A DNA stretch of 64,000 nt from Mytilus californianus (Eukaryota; Mollusca; Bivalvia; Mytilida; Mytilidae), in assembly GCF_021869535.1 (NCBI RefSeq), contig NW_026262690.1:14471001-14535000 (forward strand). The letters are read 5' to 3'. Within the stretch, counting starts at the first letter, position 1. Each line of letters opens with the position of its first letter. The notes under the pieces were generated by a model. That model worked only from the letters and a program-made list of their open reading frames with translations. It was not told the origin of the DNA and did no database searches. Of the stretch, positions 45,109 through 58,384 are shown one piece after another. The position numbers and the translations under genes are program-made.

Positions 45109-48100
45109 CTGTGAAAGAAATACGTCAAATTAGTTTTTATACATACTTGATCTTTCCTACACCAATGCAATATTTATTTATCAGATCAAAGTGTATAAAA
45201 ATATACATCAATTGTTTTGTAACTTTGTTAAAAATTGTATAATTACATCGTTCTCAGAATAACAAAGTTGATACAGATCCATAACATTTATTTAGAAGGT
45301 GATATTATAACAGATGTATTATTTGAGCGTGTTCTTCGTACATTAAAGTTAGTTCTCTGGTTTCTTATGTGAACAATGCATTCTTTACGAGGTATTGTAA
45401 ATACAGAAACAAAACGGTAAAAAAGCTTTATCAGCCGCCCTTTTGTTACTCTTCTTATGATTTGATTGGCTAGTATAACGATAATATATTTCCATTTGTA
45501 TGATTACATTGTTGTAAATCTGGAGAAAACTCGTCATTGGAAATGCTTTGTTAAAAATGATATCAAAAGTTGTTTACTTACGTCTGACACAGGCACAAAT
45601 CACACCAATAAAGATTGCTACACCAACCAGGCAACCAATCACAATTCCAACAATGAGTCTAATGAAAAATTAAAAAAAGAATTATAATGATTAATCAACA
45701 ACAAAACAGAAAATGACATACAAATCATCGTCAGTTGAAGTATCACGTACAGGTAAAAAGAGACAAACCTGACATGACATATCGAATACAGTTGACATAT
45801 CATTTGTCCAGGTACAAACAGCCATAAACAACAAGTTAAGACCAATCAATGTCAGTTGACATATCAAATGTTCAGTTACAAACAAACAAACAACGAAATG
45901 ACATTATCAACATAAGTTAAAATATATGTCCAGGAACACACAAACAATCATGAAATGACATATCATATAAGTTAAAATATATGTCCAGTTACAAACAGAC
46001 AAACATGAAATGAAATAAGTAACAATATATGTTCGAACAAACAGACAAACATGAAATAACATATCAACAGAAGTTAAAATATATGTCCAGGAACAGACAT
46101 CAAACACGAAATGGCATATCAACATTATTTTAAATAAATGTCCAAGAACAAACAGACAGAATTGAAATAACATATCAACATAAGTTAAAATATATGTTCA
46201 AGAACACACAAACAGACATGAAATGACATATCAACATAAGTTAAAATATATGTCCAGGAACACACAAATAAACATGAAATTACATATCAACATAAGTTAT
46301 ATTATGTCCAGGAACACACAAACAAACATGAAATTACATATCAACATAAACTTAAATATATGTCCAGGAACAGACGGACACACATGAAATGATATGTCAA
46401 CATAAGTTAAAACATATGTCAAGGAACAAACAAACAAACATGAAATAGCATATCTTCATAAGTTAAAATACATGTCCAGGAACAAACAGACAAACACGAA
46501 ATGACATATCAACATAAGTTAAAATATATGCCCCGGAACAGACAGACAAACATGAAATGACATGTCAACATAAGTTAAAATATATGTCCAGGAACAAACA
46601 AACAAACATGAAATAACATATCAACATAACATAAAATATATGTCCAGGAACAAACAGACAAACATGAAATGCCATATCAATATATGTCAGTTGACATATA
46701 ACATGTCCACTTACACATATACCAAAAAATGAAATGACATATTAATGATAGTGCATATATCAATCCGTATACATGTATAAACAGACGTGTTTATCTTGAT
46801 AGTTTAAAAAATCATTTATCCGTTGATGTTCCAATACAGACATATCTATTTGCATAGACTTTACTCCCCCACTACTTAGACTGGTTGATGTCCCGGAACA
46901 ATCATATCAATCTTGATAAAACAAGATTTAGAAACCAAATACAGAGACATGTTTATCCTTGTACGAATACGTATCCATCTTGATAGTGCAAAATTTTCTC
47001 ACCCAGTACTGAAACATGTTGATGTCCCGGTACAGACGTTTCCATCTTTTTATTGAATTATTAACTCACCCGATACTGAGACAAGTTGATGTCCCCGTTA
47101 AGACGTTTCTAACTTGTTACGGAATGATTAACTCACCAAATACTGATACATGTTAATGTCCCTGTACAGACGTATCCATCTTGATAGTGCAAAATTTACA
47201 CACCCAATACTGAGACATGTTTATCCTTGTACATGTACGTATACGTATCAATCTTGATAGTGCAAGATTTACTTACCCAGTACTTAGACATGATGAAGTC
47301 CCGTACTGAGGTATCCATCTTGAAAGTATGAGATTTACTCACACAGACTGAGACATATTGATGTCCCCGTACAGACGTGTCAATCTTGATAGTATAAGAT
47401 TTACTCACCCAGTATTGAGACATGTTGATGTCCCTATGCAGATGTATCCATTTTGATGGTACAAGATTTACTCACCCAGTACTGAGACATGTTGAAGTCC
47501 CCGTACAGACGTGCCAATCTTGATAGTATAAGATTTACTCACCCAGTACTGAGACATGTTGATGTCCCTGTAGAGATGTATCCAATTTGATAATACAAGA
47601 TTTACTCACCCAGTACTGGGAAATGTTGATGTCCCTGTACAGACGTTTCCATTTTGATAGTACAAGATTTACTCATCCAGTACTGAGACATATTGATGTC
47701 CGCATACAGAAATATCCTTCTTGATAGTATAAGATTTACTCACCCAGTACTGAAACATGTTGAGGTCCCTGTACAGACGTATTCATTTTGATAGTACAAA
47801 TTTACTCACCCAGTACTGAGACATGTTGATGTCCTAGTACAGACGTTTTCATTTTGATAGTACAAGATTTACTCATCCAGTACTAGGACATGTTGATGTC
47901 CTAGTACAGACGTTTTCATTTTGATAGTACAAGATTTACTCATCCAGTACTAGGACATGTTGATATCCGCGTACAGACATATCTTTGATTTACTCACCCA
48001 GGACTGAAACATGTTGATGTCCCTGTACAGACGTATCCGTTTTAATAGTACAAAATTTACTCACCCAGTACTAAGACAAGTTGATGTCCCCGTACAGACA

Positions 48101-51100
48101 TATCTATCTTGGTAGTATAAGACTTACTCACCCAGTACTAACACATGTTTTAATCATAGTACAGACGTATCCATCTTGATAGTACAAGATTTACTCACCC
48201 AGTACTGATACATGGTGATGTCTTTGTACAGGCGTATCCATCTTGATAGTACAAGATTTACTCACCCAGTACTGAGACATGTTGTAGTCCCAGTACAGAC
48301 GTATCCATCAGGACAGCACCATGACGTTCCACTGCAGTGGTGGTACCCAGAATAACACAAATCACTAAAACCTGAAAATATTTCAAACGTTACTATCAGA
48401 ATGAAATAAGATAAATAAAAAAAAAGTAAACATATATATCGAACATGACGTATTGACAGTAACAAGATGTCATGTCAATAAATAAGATTTCCGGGAGATT
48501 AGAATAAAAAAAAACAGTTCTTGCGAACCAATATCTCAAAACACAGTCCAGAAACGGGATAGTTTCAGTACTAAATAACTTTTACAATATATTGTTAAAA
48601 AATCTGTCATATCAGCATGTTACCTTGCATTATTGAAGATTTACTGAGATGCAAAGTCAATAAGTTTATCATTTTTTTTCAAATATCTATATGGAATCAC
48701 ATTACGTCATAATGGTGTTCACCTCACGTCCCAAGGAAGTTTCGCGCTTTTCAATTAGTTATGGCCAAACACTTTGCAGTGCTTAAAAGAAAACTTTCAC
48801 TTCTTGCAACATAGTGCCATGAAACGAATGTCGAGCAGATTTATATATGTTAAGGGGATTATTAATAACCCATACAATAAATTGGGAAATTAGACCAACT
48901 AAAATAATAACAAAAACGCGACATAAAAGAAACAACAATTTCAAAGAACATCTAACTAGAAATATGTTGAAGATATGATATGTGGTATACCTATTGATGT
49001 CAACCCTACTACTATATCAAAAAGTTCCCCCAAAAATCTGTTCACATAAAAACACAAAAGTCTAACGGCTCTAACATACCACCACTCCGGAAAGAGGTTT
49101 TACTTACATCTGATCCAAAAACAAAAGCTGACATATTAAATGAACAGTTCCACAAAGCATGCACATTTGTAATGTAACAGATTACCCCAAACCAGATAAG
49201 GGCGTCAATAACATCATGTGCCTGATCTCATCCATGGAAAAATCTTAAAATAGTGCAAGACATATATCCCTCCAATCACTGAACACTTGAAAGATCCCAG
49301 ATGATTGGGCGTCATTCAAGTATATTTCCAGCATTCAAAAAAAGGCGACAAACACGATCCTATAAACTATTACCCATTTCTTTAACATGCATCTGCAGCA
49401 AATTTTAGAACATGTCGTAGCTATGAAACGTCGGAAAAAATTAAAATTCTATGTAACTTCCAACTTGGTTTTCGATCATCTCGCAGATGCTGATTTAGGG
49501 TGGGAAAGGGTCCCCTCCCCCCCCCCCCCCCACTTTGTGGGGAAAATGTGGTTGATTATATAGGTAATCACTAAGGCATGACTGGAGCGGGCCCCCTCTT
49601 GGGCAGTCAGTGGGCCCCCCTTTTGAAAATTTCTGGATCCGCTACTGTTTCGTTTCTGTGAAACTCAGGTAATATCATTGAAGTATTCATGACCTTTGGA
49701 TGTGTGCTGAATGATACTTTAGTCTTAGATACATATTGGTTTATAAGTTGCTTTTGGATTTGAACTAGCTGTCAGTAACTGCGAGTACTCTCAGACCTGT
49801 ACTTTCCGTCTTTTTTGTTGTAGGGATGTATAAATACCCTGTCACGTCCTGTCTGTGTTTTTGTGATCCGATGAGTAAAGACCTTATCAAATTATTTTTA
49901 TAGTTTGTTCAAATGTTGTACTGTTGCACTGCTGTCCCACCAGGATAGGGGAAGGTTGGCGCCCGCTAACATGTTTTGCCCCGCCACATTCTGTGTGTAC
50001 AAGGTCAGGAGCCTGTGATTCAGTGGTTGTCTTTTGTTGCTGTATATAATATTTGTATTTCGTTAATTGTCATTTTTTTTTTACATAAATCCGGCCGTTT
50101 GTTTTCTCGTTTGAATTGTTTTACATGTGTCATTTCGGGGTCCTTTAAAGCTGACTATGCGGTATGGGTTTTGCTCATTGGTGAAGGCTGTATGGTGACC
50201 TATAGTTGTTAACCTCTATGTCATTTGGTTTCTGGTGTAGAGTTGTCTTATGGCAATTATACCTCATCTTTTTACTTTTATACTTAGTCTATTTGTAAAG
50301 CTTTTAAAACCTTTAAAGTTATAAAAAAAACTTCCGCATTTACAAAATGATTAAATCTTAAATCAAAATATTTCCGCTTTTCCGAAACAAGCAGTTGAAA
50401 GAATGTTTATAAAAACGTAATAATCTGATGAATTCAAATATATATAAAAATAAATTTGAAGATCCGGCTATGCGGCGTCTCGGGACCAAGAAGTACGTGG
50501 ATCGACAATAATGTCGATGTGCAATATCATTAAATGTTGAATAATAATAAGTCAATTGCATGTAAAACTTTACTGTACATGAATTCAGTCGTCCGTTTGC
50601 TGGTATTCAAAAGAAATATATCTGTGTATTTGAGCACTATATGATTGAACCGTTGTCTTTGTAGTAGAATCGCAAATATTTTAATTAATACATGACCTTT
50701 TCGGATTGCATTTTTTAAATGTGTAGTTTCTAAACAATGTGTTTTGTGACTGAATATTGATAATGAGATGTATTCTTATTATGTCGTTAAGACTCGTCCG
50801 AGTAATGATAAGAGCTGAAATGACTTTCTTTGCTATTTAGGAATGATAAAAGAAGAGTCTCCATCGCTGTCTAATGACGACTAATATTTTCTACGTAAAA
50901 AGCAAGCCACAAAAAGTAAATGAGCTTTTATAACTTTAATTCCTCAAAGGACAAAAAACTTAAATATAAACAAAGACTAACAAAGATGACGTTTCTTTCT
51001 GGAAACAGGAACATTAATTTTATTATTGGCATACAATTATACCAAGACGATTTAAAAAGGGAACATTTTTGTTAAGAGCTTGCAATAGGACTTGAGTTAG

Positions 51101-51645
51101 AAAGCAGTAATTTTCATGAAATTTATTCCATTGTCTGAACAGCAGTAAAAAGACCGTTAAGTAGAATGTTTATTTGTATGTATTCATACCATAAGTATCT
51201 ATACAAAAATAGCGAAATTTGAAAAAAAATGGACAGCCTATGAAACAATTTATGTGTACCCATTTTACACAAGTCATTTACAGTCATCGAGGTCACTTTG
51301 ATTAGTCGCTGGCATCAGCGGCTAGAATTCGTTAAACGACAGCCAATTAGCGAGATTAACACTTCATAAATTTCGTTCGTCCTAAGCGCATTTCTGGATT
51401 TACCTTCCACAGCAACACTCAAACGCTAAGAATCACCTCAGACGTCTTTTAATTGAATCAGCACAGTGATTTCAGGAGATGTAGATGTTTGATATAACTT
51501 AGAGCTAAATAGTGAGAAAAACGACACCACCAAATAGGAGGTTAAAGAAAGGGAAAAAAATATATTATTTATATTTACCTGTAATTTTCACAATAGCCTG
51601 AAGTAAAACCGTTGAAAGAACACTGATGCACAATATATATTTCAT
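44870..51645 (-). CDS. Small cysteine-rich type I membrane protein, copy B (four exons)
   Basis: Predicted join: exon 1 51579-51645, exon 2 48266-48371, exon 3 45582-45658, exon 4 44870-45108, with the same phases as copy A, about 162 residues. Same plan: signal peptide, six-cysteine ectodomain (CYSGYHHCSGTSWCCPDGYV), single helix, RRR stop-transfer, QSGQTYP tail ending APKY. No lesion seen, so both copies look potentially functional. An alternative signal exon is at 54991-55057; a dead one is at 61148-61202. The CYYR1/Shisa-like resemblance is architectural only. Confidence 0.75.
45582..45658 (-). CDS. Exon 3 (transmembrane segment), copy B
   Basis: 77 bp between an AG at 45659-45660 and a GTAAGT donor at 45581. 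Encodes LIVGIVIGCLVGVAIFIGVI then CACVR; one residue differs from copy A (A for G). Confidence 0.8.
45700..46780. repeat. Tandem array, 56-bp unit, about 18 copies, in intron 2 (copy B)
   Basis: Regular units of 'acatgaaatgacatatcaac', 'ataagttaaaatatatgtcc', 'aggaacaaacagacaa'. The first units near 45700-45880 are diverged like those of block A. Expanded over twofold relative to 5920-6375. Confidence 0.9.
46790..48265 (-). repeat. Exon-derived 67-bp tandem array with repeated splice donors (copy B)
   Basis: About 22 units with the same content as the block-A array: the end of exon 2 (DGYVCTGTSTCLSTG), its GGTGAGT donor, and about 23 bp of intron. Two adjacent units near 47820-47950 share a private variant ('tactaggacatgttgatgtc', 'ctagtacagacgttttcatt'), a sign of recent unit duplication. 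Array and exon join without a break at 48265/48266. Confidence 0.9.
48266..48371 (-). CDS. Exon 2 (cysteine-rich ectodomain), copy B
   Basis: 106 bp, acceptor TTTTCAG ending 48372, donor GGTGAGT from 48265. Encodes FSDLCYSGYHHCSGTSWCCP, DGYVCTGTTTCLST and G. Read past the donor, the frame meets TGA at 48262-48264, so intron retention would yield a short secreted form ending STG. Confidence 0.8.
48990..49500 (+). mobile_element. LINE relic, 5' part of reverse transcriptase
   Basis: Plus-strand pieces include IPPLRKEVLLTSDPKTKADI, LNEQFHKACTF, then FKKGDKHDPINYYPF and FQLGFRSSRRC, matching the start of a jockey/CR1-type reverse transcriptase (FKKGDKxDxxNYRPIS-like box). Many frame breaks. Upstream flank is shared with 8560-8640 in block A. 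Confidence 0.75.
49920..50275 (-). repeat. Dispersed mussel-type repeat
   Basis: Reverse complement of the 57725-58075 family ('aggctcctgac...', 'aatgagacaact'). The ORF here on the plus strand is incidental. Confidence 0.65.
51579..51645 (-). CDS. Exon 1 (signal peptide), copy B, proximal promoter
   Basis: ATG at 51643-51645, GTAAAT donor at 51578; encodes MKYILCISVLSTVLLQAIVK then IT. Joins exon 2 in phase 1. Confidence 0.75.
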
Positions 51646-51725
51646 TTTGATTTTTGTTAATAGTTAACAGTGCGCCTTATACTTTAAAAATGGTCTCTGA
51701 ACTTAAAACATATCGGGAAGCAATA

Positions 51726-51758
51726 TCACGTGATGTTGGTCATATTCACGCTATGTAG
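51726..51758 (-). promoter_or_regulatory. Conserved promoter element of exon 1, copy B
   Basis: TCACGTGA at 51726-51733 and a TATA-like CTATGTAG at 51751-51758, spaced as in block A (14388-14420). Confidence 0.45.
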
Positions 51759-52179
51759 ACACAGAGGGTTCAATTGAAGTCGGGACAAATGCACTGCTGT
51801 CAAAAGTTAGATTTGTTCATTTTTTTCTCAATTTTAGGTATGGGGGTCAAAGCAAAAAATGAAAGTATTTCTTAATACTTTGCTTAAACGTAGCTTTAAT
51901 TTTTGTTTTTTTTCAAAAATATATTAAAAAGTATAGGTTACCGAGCTGTTGTCAAGCTACAGGTTGTGAAAAGTTGGCATATTTGCGATGATTATACATG
52001 GAAAAAGCATTATGAGTACAGAAAGAAAACAAAAAGAGACAATTTTGAAATAAGATATAAGAAGATAGCTCTTATTACATGGTTACAGAAAAAATAGAGT
52101 CGCCGAACTTGCTACATACAAAAATCGAGAATGTTCTTTACTTCCAATTATTGAATTACATTATCTTAGTTATTCCTCT

Positions 52180-52600
52180 CATAATGCAAAGTCGATAGAA
52201 ACCGATCACTTCATAACATGCCAGCTTCCACGAACTGTCAGACTTATAATGGCATTATTCAAGAGCGGGACACTACTGCTAGCTATTGAGACGGGACAAT
52301 ATTCCAGAATGCAAATACCATTAAATGATAGACTTTGTAAATTTTGTAATACGAACTCTGTGGAACACGAAATACATTTTAATGGTTTATCCTTTATAAA
52401 CAGACATCCGATACGAACTTCTCCTAAACGCACTATCACTTATTTATGACTTTGGCAGAATGAACACAGAGACAAGATTTATTGCGCTTATGAACTGTAA
52501 ATACATACAAACTTTTCTAGGTCATACATTGAAAAGATTTTTTCTTTAGAAAAAAGTTTGTATGAAATCATAACTTGCAAACTTTTTATTTATAACCAGT
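52180..52600 (+). mobile_element. Second LINE-type relic, C-terminal zinc-binding end
   Basis: Frames read MALFKSGTLLLAIETGQYSR, PLNDRLCKFCNTNSVEHEIH, then after a shift FGRMNTETRFIALMNCKYIQ. The CxxC...H region is typical of the C-terminus of invertebrate LINE ORF2 proteins. Not present in block A (compare 14690-14760). Confidence 0.65.
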
Positions 52601-52811
52601 ATTTCTTCTATTTCTTTATATTTTTTTTTTCATTTTACATAAGGTTACTGTGATAGACATTTTTAGAAGATTAAATCAATCGACAATTTTATTTACTATA
52701 TCATCACAATATTGACATTTGTATAAAGATTTTTATTTTTGTCAGATGTGGAATATTTTATGTCGTTATTAAAGACGTGCTTGTAAATAATTTATAAATC
52801 ATATATTTCTT

Positions 52812-53400
52812 AAAGGGGTACTAGCTACGAGATATATAAAAAAATTAAGATATGATATTTTTTGTTTAATCATTAATGAAAGTGAAATAGTGAAATAATA
52901 ATTCGCCTTGAGCAGCAAGTATGGTTCAATTTTGTCAAAATAAGCTAAGAAACATCGATTATGAATTATTCGCTTGCAAATGAATAATTCGACCTCATTG
53001 AATCAATATTCATGTGACCTTCAATTTAACACCTTAGCTAGATGGATTACGCATCAATTATGCATGTTCAGTTATTAAAAGTAAAAGGATGTCAACATTG
53101 AAAGTGAAACAAAGGTAAATCATTTGATTGACTGATTCGATCCACAAAAACTCATTCTTATACAGGTAAAAACGATGATTAACATATATTTTTAACCTAT
53201 GATATGAAATTAAACAGACCTAGAAAAATCCAATTGCACGAGTTCGCCATCTATTTATATCGATTTTTATGTTTATATCGCTTATACTCGATAGTTAATT
53301 AGATGGCGTCTAGACTAAAATACACACGAAACGATGATACATATTATCGAGCCCATGTCTTGTAAATTGTTTATTTTAGACTTTTTATAATTTGGATATG
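52812..53400 (-). repeat. About 0.6-kb interspersed element (minus orientation)
   Basis: Reverse-complement partner of 16270-16885, beginning 'aaaggggtactagctacgag' and including the palindrome region 'gaattattcgcttgcaaatgaataattc' (written as two arms: gaattattcgcttg / caaatgaataattc), here with two mismatches. Confidence 0.75.
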
Positions 53401-53419
53401 CAATTTAGTATGTTATAAA

Positions 53420-54300
53420 TCAAATATGAGAATTTGAGACAAATCGGTGAACATCAGTTTGACAGCCAAAACCCCTTTAATGTGTTTTATTGTTAATTTA
53501 ATGTCTCGTAAGTCTATAAAAGCTGAGTATTGATCTTTGTTTTAACTGTTTTGTGTATTGAACATGTATATTTACTTGTAAGATCAATATGTGACACTTT
53601 AATAAAATACTTATTATCTTATCAATCTATCTTATCTTCATAAAAATGCATTAAAATATTTAAGTCGTGTAAGTAGATTAAATACATATATAAAGCCAAT
53701 TGGATTCGATATTTGTACATGATATTCAAAGCTATATGCACCACATATGTCATTTGTAAATAAGAAAATAAGTTTAAAAATTTCAAATCGAGACTGCAGC
53801 AGTATGTTACTCTTTAAAATCAGCTTCTATTAGAATAGAAAATTTCTGAAGTTAGTACATGTTATTTTTTTTTGTAAAATAGAAGAGTAGTAAGTACACC
53901 ATCGTCTAACAGAAATCAATTTTCAAAACAAGATATCAATAAAACATATAATATTTGGATACAAAATATCAGATCATGGGTAGTATGGTTGTAAATTTAT
54001 TTTTTTCAGTTTTAGGTTTTTGCATTTACAAGTCATACTATGTTTCAAGGCAAAAATAGAAATTCGTAGATATATATTATTTGTTTATCAAAAAACTAAA
54101 ACGAAGAGTTATGAACGAGAACAAAACGGTCTCTCAAAATATATGTTTCATATAACAAAACGATTTATCTGTTTATCTAATAGAATAAAATGAAAACATC
54201 CGAAGCGTCCGAAGCGTCCGAAGGGTATAAGAACACAAACATTCAAAGAGCTATTTGACCAATACGGATCTAAAACAAAATAGCCAAATCCATCTAATAT
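53420..54300. other. No gene seen
   Basis: AT-rich, no supported exon. The right end (54180-54320) is a copy of the 'ccaaatccatctaat' dispersed repeat shared with 16150-16260. Confidence 0.5.
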
Positions 54301-54990
54301 AAGCTTTGCCTGAGTGAGTTGAAACCATAGATTTTAATTATTGATAACGAATAAACAAATATATGATCACATATTTCATAGTTTTGTTATCATTATTTCA
54401 ATCCGTATTAACAAATTATAATACGTTTAGCGAATTATATGATTCGTGGTAACGATTTTAATCCGTGATCACGATTTTCTAAATTCTTGATCTATTTGTT
54501 TTTAGTTTCTTAATTGGTTTGTCGTACAACCCCATATTTTTTATAGGACAAAGCCCTAAAATATAAACAAAGACAAACATTGACGACGTTTCTAACCGGA
54601 CAGGAACATTAATATTAGTATTGATATTAAATAGCATTTGAAAAAGAAGAGGTACAACAGGTACAAACATGAATTATAAGTTGACGATATTCAAGCTGCA
54701 TACTTGCAAAGAAGATGTTTCACGGAGAAGAAACATGTAATTACCATGATTTTTCCAAAGGTCTGAAGTTCGGCAAAAAAAAAGAAAAAACCGTCAAGAA
54801 GAATGTATTTTTCTTCTTAATATAACTATATAATAAGAAATCTGCAATAGTTTTAATGGATATCATTTTACCTAAGACCTTTAACTTATTAGCTCGGTTG
54901 TTTAAGAAAATATATGTTTAAAAAAACTTGTCACACCGACTCTTTTTCGGAGCTAAAAAAAGGAAAAAGACATATAGTATTCATATTTAC

Positions 54991-55057
54991 CTGTTATTTT
55001 CACAATAGCTTGAAGTAAAACCGTTGAAAGAATGCTGATGCACAATATATATTTCAT
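54991..55057 (-). CDS. Alternative exon 1 (signal peptide), copy B, distal promoter
   Basis: ATG at 55055-55057, donor GTAAAT at 54990; encodes MKYILCISILSTVLLQAIVK then IT. Intact and in phase with exon 2. Confidence 0.6.
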
Positions 55058-55155
55058 GTTTGTATTAAATGTTCACAGCACACCTGTTTTAAGTCGATCG
55101 TAAAATATTTTTGCAAGTTGTCCCAGGAATTTTAAAAGATATCGGAAAGCAACAT

Positions 55156-55180
55156 CACATGGTGTTGACCATACGCACGC
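55156..55180 (-). promoter_or_regulatory. Upstream element of the distal exon 1, copy B (E-box altered)
   Basis: The E-box reads CACATG (55156-55161) instead of CACGTG and 'catattcacg' has become 'catacgcacg'. The element may have lost its original factor binding. Confidence 0.35.
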
Positions 55181-55699
55181 TAAGTTGACACACATATTTT
55201 AATCGAGGTCGAACACTTGCACTGCTGTCAAAACAAAATTTTTGACTTTTTATCTTTTTAAAGGTATGAGGGTAAAAGCAAAAAATAACAGATTTTCTAC
55301 ATACTTATCTTAAACCTATTTTTTTTCAGCTATTTAGAATAAAAAACAAATATAGTTCACTACGCTTATTTTCAAGCTACATGTTGTGCGAAGCTGAATT
55401 ATTTTGGTAACGATTATACATGTGACAATTCTTGCTACGTAATAGATAGATTTTTGAACATTTCATTTATTAGAAAATGCAATGACAAATAAACCGAATT
55501 CCAAGGTATTTTCAAAAAATGGAAATCCATAAAAACTGACAAAACAAATGCTCGGCTATACCAACCAACGAAACATCTAAAAAAAAACTATCATATTTGA
55601 GTGTTCACAAATATTTAGGTCTCTAGAATTAATGTAGAAAGATTAATTGTGTAAATGTGCATTTGGTGCAGCAAAATACAAAAGAATACCCCTGACAGG

Positions 55700-56160
55700 C
55701 AGTTTCCAAAGAAAATTGGTGACTTAAACCTGATTTTACAGCTAGCTAAACCTAGCTAGCTTAAAAATAAAACCAAAATGATTTCCTTTATTAAAATTAA
55801 AAATTGAAATTTTACATATTTCAATAAAAATTTGGACGATGTAATTTGCGATAGAAGATGGCGAAACCAACTCATTAAAAACAACAGTTTACAAAACACA
55901 ACAAAGACGTTAACCTGAGCAACACGAATTTCACCTAAAACTGGGGTGATCGCAGGTGCTCCGGAAGGTAAGCAGACCCTACTCCACTTGTGTCACCCTT
56001 CGTGTATCTCATGTAAGTACAAATCTGGTGATGAGTCTCAGTCGAAGGAAGGAGGACGGGTTTGCGGGTACGAAAGCATGGCAAATTCTAGATGTTCAGA
56101 AAGTTAAAAACTGTTACGGATATTTTTGGCACTGCAATTTGATATTAAACTGAACAAACA
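55700..56160 (-). mobile_element. Noncoding part of the reverse transcriptase element (block B)
   Basis: 'ggggtgatcgcaggtgctcc' and 'acttgtgtcacccttcgtgt' match 31970-32040; partner of 18650-18960 in block A. The plus-strand ORF at 55956-56153 lies inside and is not a gene. Confidence 0.6.
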
Positions 56161-57342
56161 GCTGAAAAATTTGACAACAAGACATAAATATTGTATGAGT
56201 TCATCCACTCACTTTAAAACAAACTATTTAATGTATTACAATATCTTATTTGACGCCCTTTTAAAGTGAAACACTCGTCAAGATTTGACAATTCAAGATC
56301 ACATCTAACATTTTAACTTAGAAAATCGGAATGAGAAGACTTTTGGTGCAGAAGTATTTTACACTATTTTATTCTTACTTTCCATTCAGTATCCACGTTT
56401 TTTTTTGCACGATTAATCGTGCTTGAAACCGACAAATTTTATGACGACTTGTCTGTCTTAAATGAAAAAACATATGACTTTTCTTCAATATGTCCTCGAC
56501 CGGGAAGTATGTCGATTCAATTGACAATGCGCAATTACATGTCATTCAGTACAGCAATTTCCAAAAAACCAAGAAGGTCCATTGTTATAGTGATACCTGA
56601 TAAAATATAATTACGCAGGTGCTTTATGGTTTATTCAATTTTAATTACTAGTACAACAGAAATTGTGAAATGAGTTTTTGGAAAATGTATTATCTTATGG
56701 GATAATTGTTAAATAAAATTTCCTATGGATTACTCCTCAAAGACATTCAGAAAAATCTTCTTGCAAGGTTCATTAATTTCAACTTTCAGATTCATTGATG
56801 ACGTCATGTTACTCCATTTTCCACTGTTTACAAAATTTATAATTTTTCGAAACACAAAGGATTGTTTACCCCAGCAATATACTTCCTTAGTTGTATTTGG
56901 CAAAACATTTCGGATTTTTTGGTTCTCAATGCCCTTCATCTTCGTACTTAATATTGCTTTTTTAACATTTTGATTCAAGCGTCACTGGTGATTCTTTTGT
57001 AGACGAATCGCGTGTATGACGTACAAAGTTTTAGGTCAGGTTTCTAAGATGAGTATAGATTCACAATTTAGTAAGCGCTTCGGAAGGGGGGGGGGGGGGG
57101 GGGGTGCTATGGCTTTTTCCTAAAAAATAGTTCTGATCCCCAATTCGATGAAAAGAAAATATTGTGGTCAAGCAGATGACCAAAAAAATATTCTGAATCC
57201 AGATTTTCCCCGTACCTTATAGTGTTAAATTTTGAACAAAATAATTTGATTGATAGCGTCGAAAAACTAAAACATAATTGCACCCTAAACATTTAGGGAA
57301 AGCCTTCTCGGAAACTAATCATTTCAGTCTTTAGTTTTCTAT

Positions 57343-57458
57343 CTAGTATATTGTGAACTTTGTTCTGTTCGTCGAATTTTGAAATATCCCGTTGGTATCT
57401 TCCGGCTCTTTGTAATGCAGCTCCATACAGGCAATCGGATCTGTCTTTTCCAGGTAGT
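57343..57458 (-). CDS. Terminal exon of an unrecognised gene, copy B
   Basis: TTTCAG acceptor (ending 57459), then YLEKTDPIACMELHYKEPED and TNGIFQNSTNRTKFTIY with TAG at 57343-57345. Relative to copy A (20404-20546) a deletion removes the Lys/Arg-rich end and shifts the frame. The conserved first 17 residues support past coding use; this copy may be decaying. Confidence 0.4.
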
Positions 57459-57724
57459 CTGAAATTTATATTTAGTCCATGGCCTTTATTCACAAAACAT
57501 CTAACGAGTAAAATGCATTATTAGTTATAATGAAATGTTCGTATTTTCCGCGGATAATTTATTTTAGTAAGAGTTTTTTAAAGGCTGTTATGAAGTCAAA
57601 TTCATAATAACTGAACAGAAAACAATTGATATGAATTGTGTTGTTATTTGTTATCCGATCGAAGCCAAATTCAAGCACAAAATCTGCCTGGATAACTGAA
57701 AACAGAGTAACCATTTTAATTAAG

Positions 57725-58200
57725 GAGATGTGGTATGATTGCCAATGAGACAACTATCCACCAAATTTAAAAGGAAGTGGATGTAAGCAATTATAGGCAC
57801 CCGTACGGCCTTCAACAATGAGAAAAACCAATACCGTATGGTCGGCTATAAAAGGCCCCGACATGAAAAATATGAAACAATTCAATCGAGAAAACGAACG
57901 GCCTTTAAAACAAAACAATTTACGCAACAAAATATGACAGAAATGAACCAACGACAACCACTGAACTACAGGCTCCTGACTTGGGACAGGCACATAAATA
58001 ATGTGGCGGTGTTGAACATGTATGTTAGCGCTTAACCACCTAACCTGGGACAGTGGTGAAACAGTACAACTGAAGAACAAACTATAAAATCAATGGAAAA
58101 AGGCTTAACTCATCAGTTGGATACAAATAGAAATACATCTAACAAAAACACAGAGTGAACGTGTACATCCCAGCAACAAAAAGACACTAAGTACAGATCT
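57725..58200 (+). repeat. Dispersed mussel-type repeat, long copy
   Basis: 'gatgtggtatgattgccaat', 'cggccttcaacaatgagaaa', 'ggctcctgacttgggacagg' in order. ORFs on both strands reflect the repeat, which recurs at 49920-50275 and 62810-63060. Confidence 0.75.
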
Positions 58201-58384
58201 GAGAGTACTCGCAGTTACTGACAGCCATTAACAACTAATAAAAAAATCATGCATCTAAGACTAAATTATCAATCAGTATGGTTTTAATTTACTGATAACA
58301 AAATCAATATTTATACCAATAAAAACAATATTCAAAGGTTTCATTATAGTGTTGAATAGGTAACCTTTTAGAATAATAGATATA

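Noticed and set aside
47196-47423. Minus-strand ORF in the 67-bp array (MSQYWVSKS... type repeats)
   Set aside because: An alternate frame of the exon-derived array; unit length is not a multiple of three and the peptide is not the exon 2 frame.
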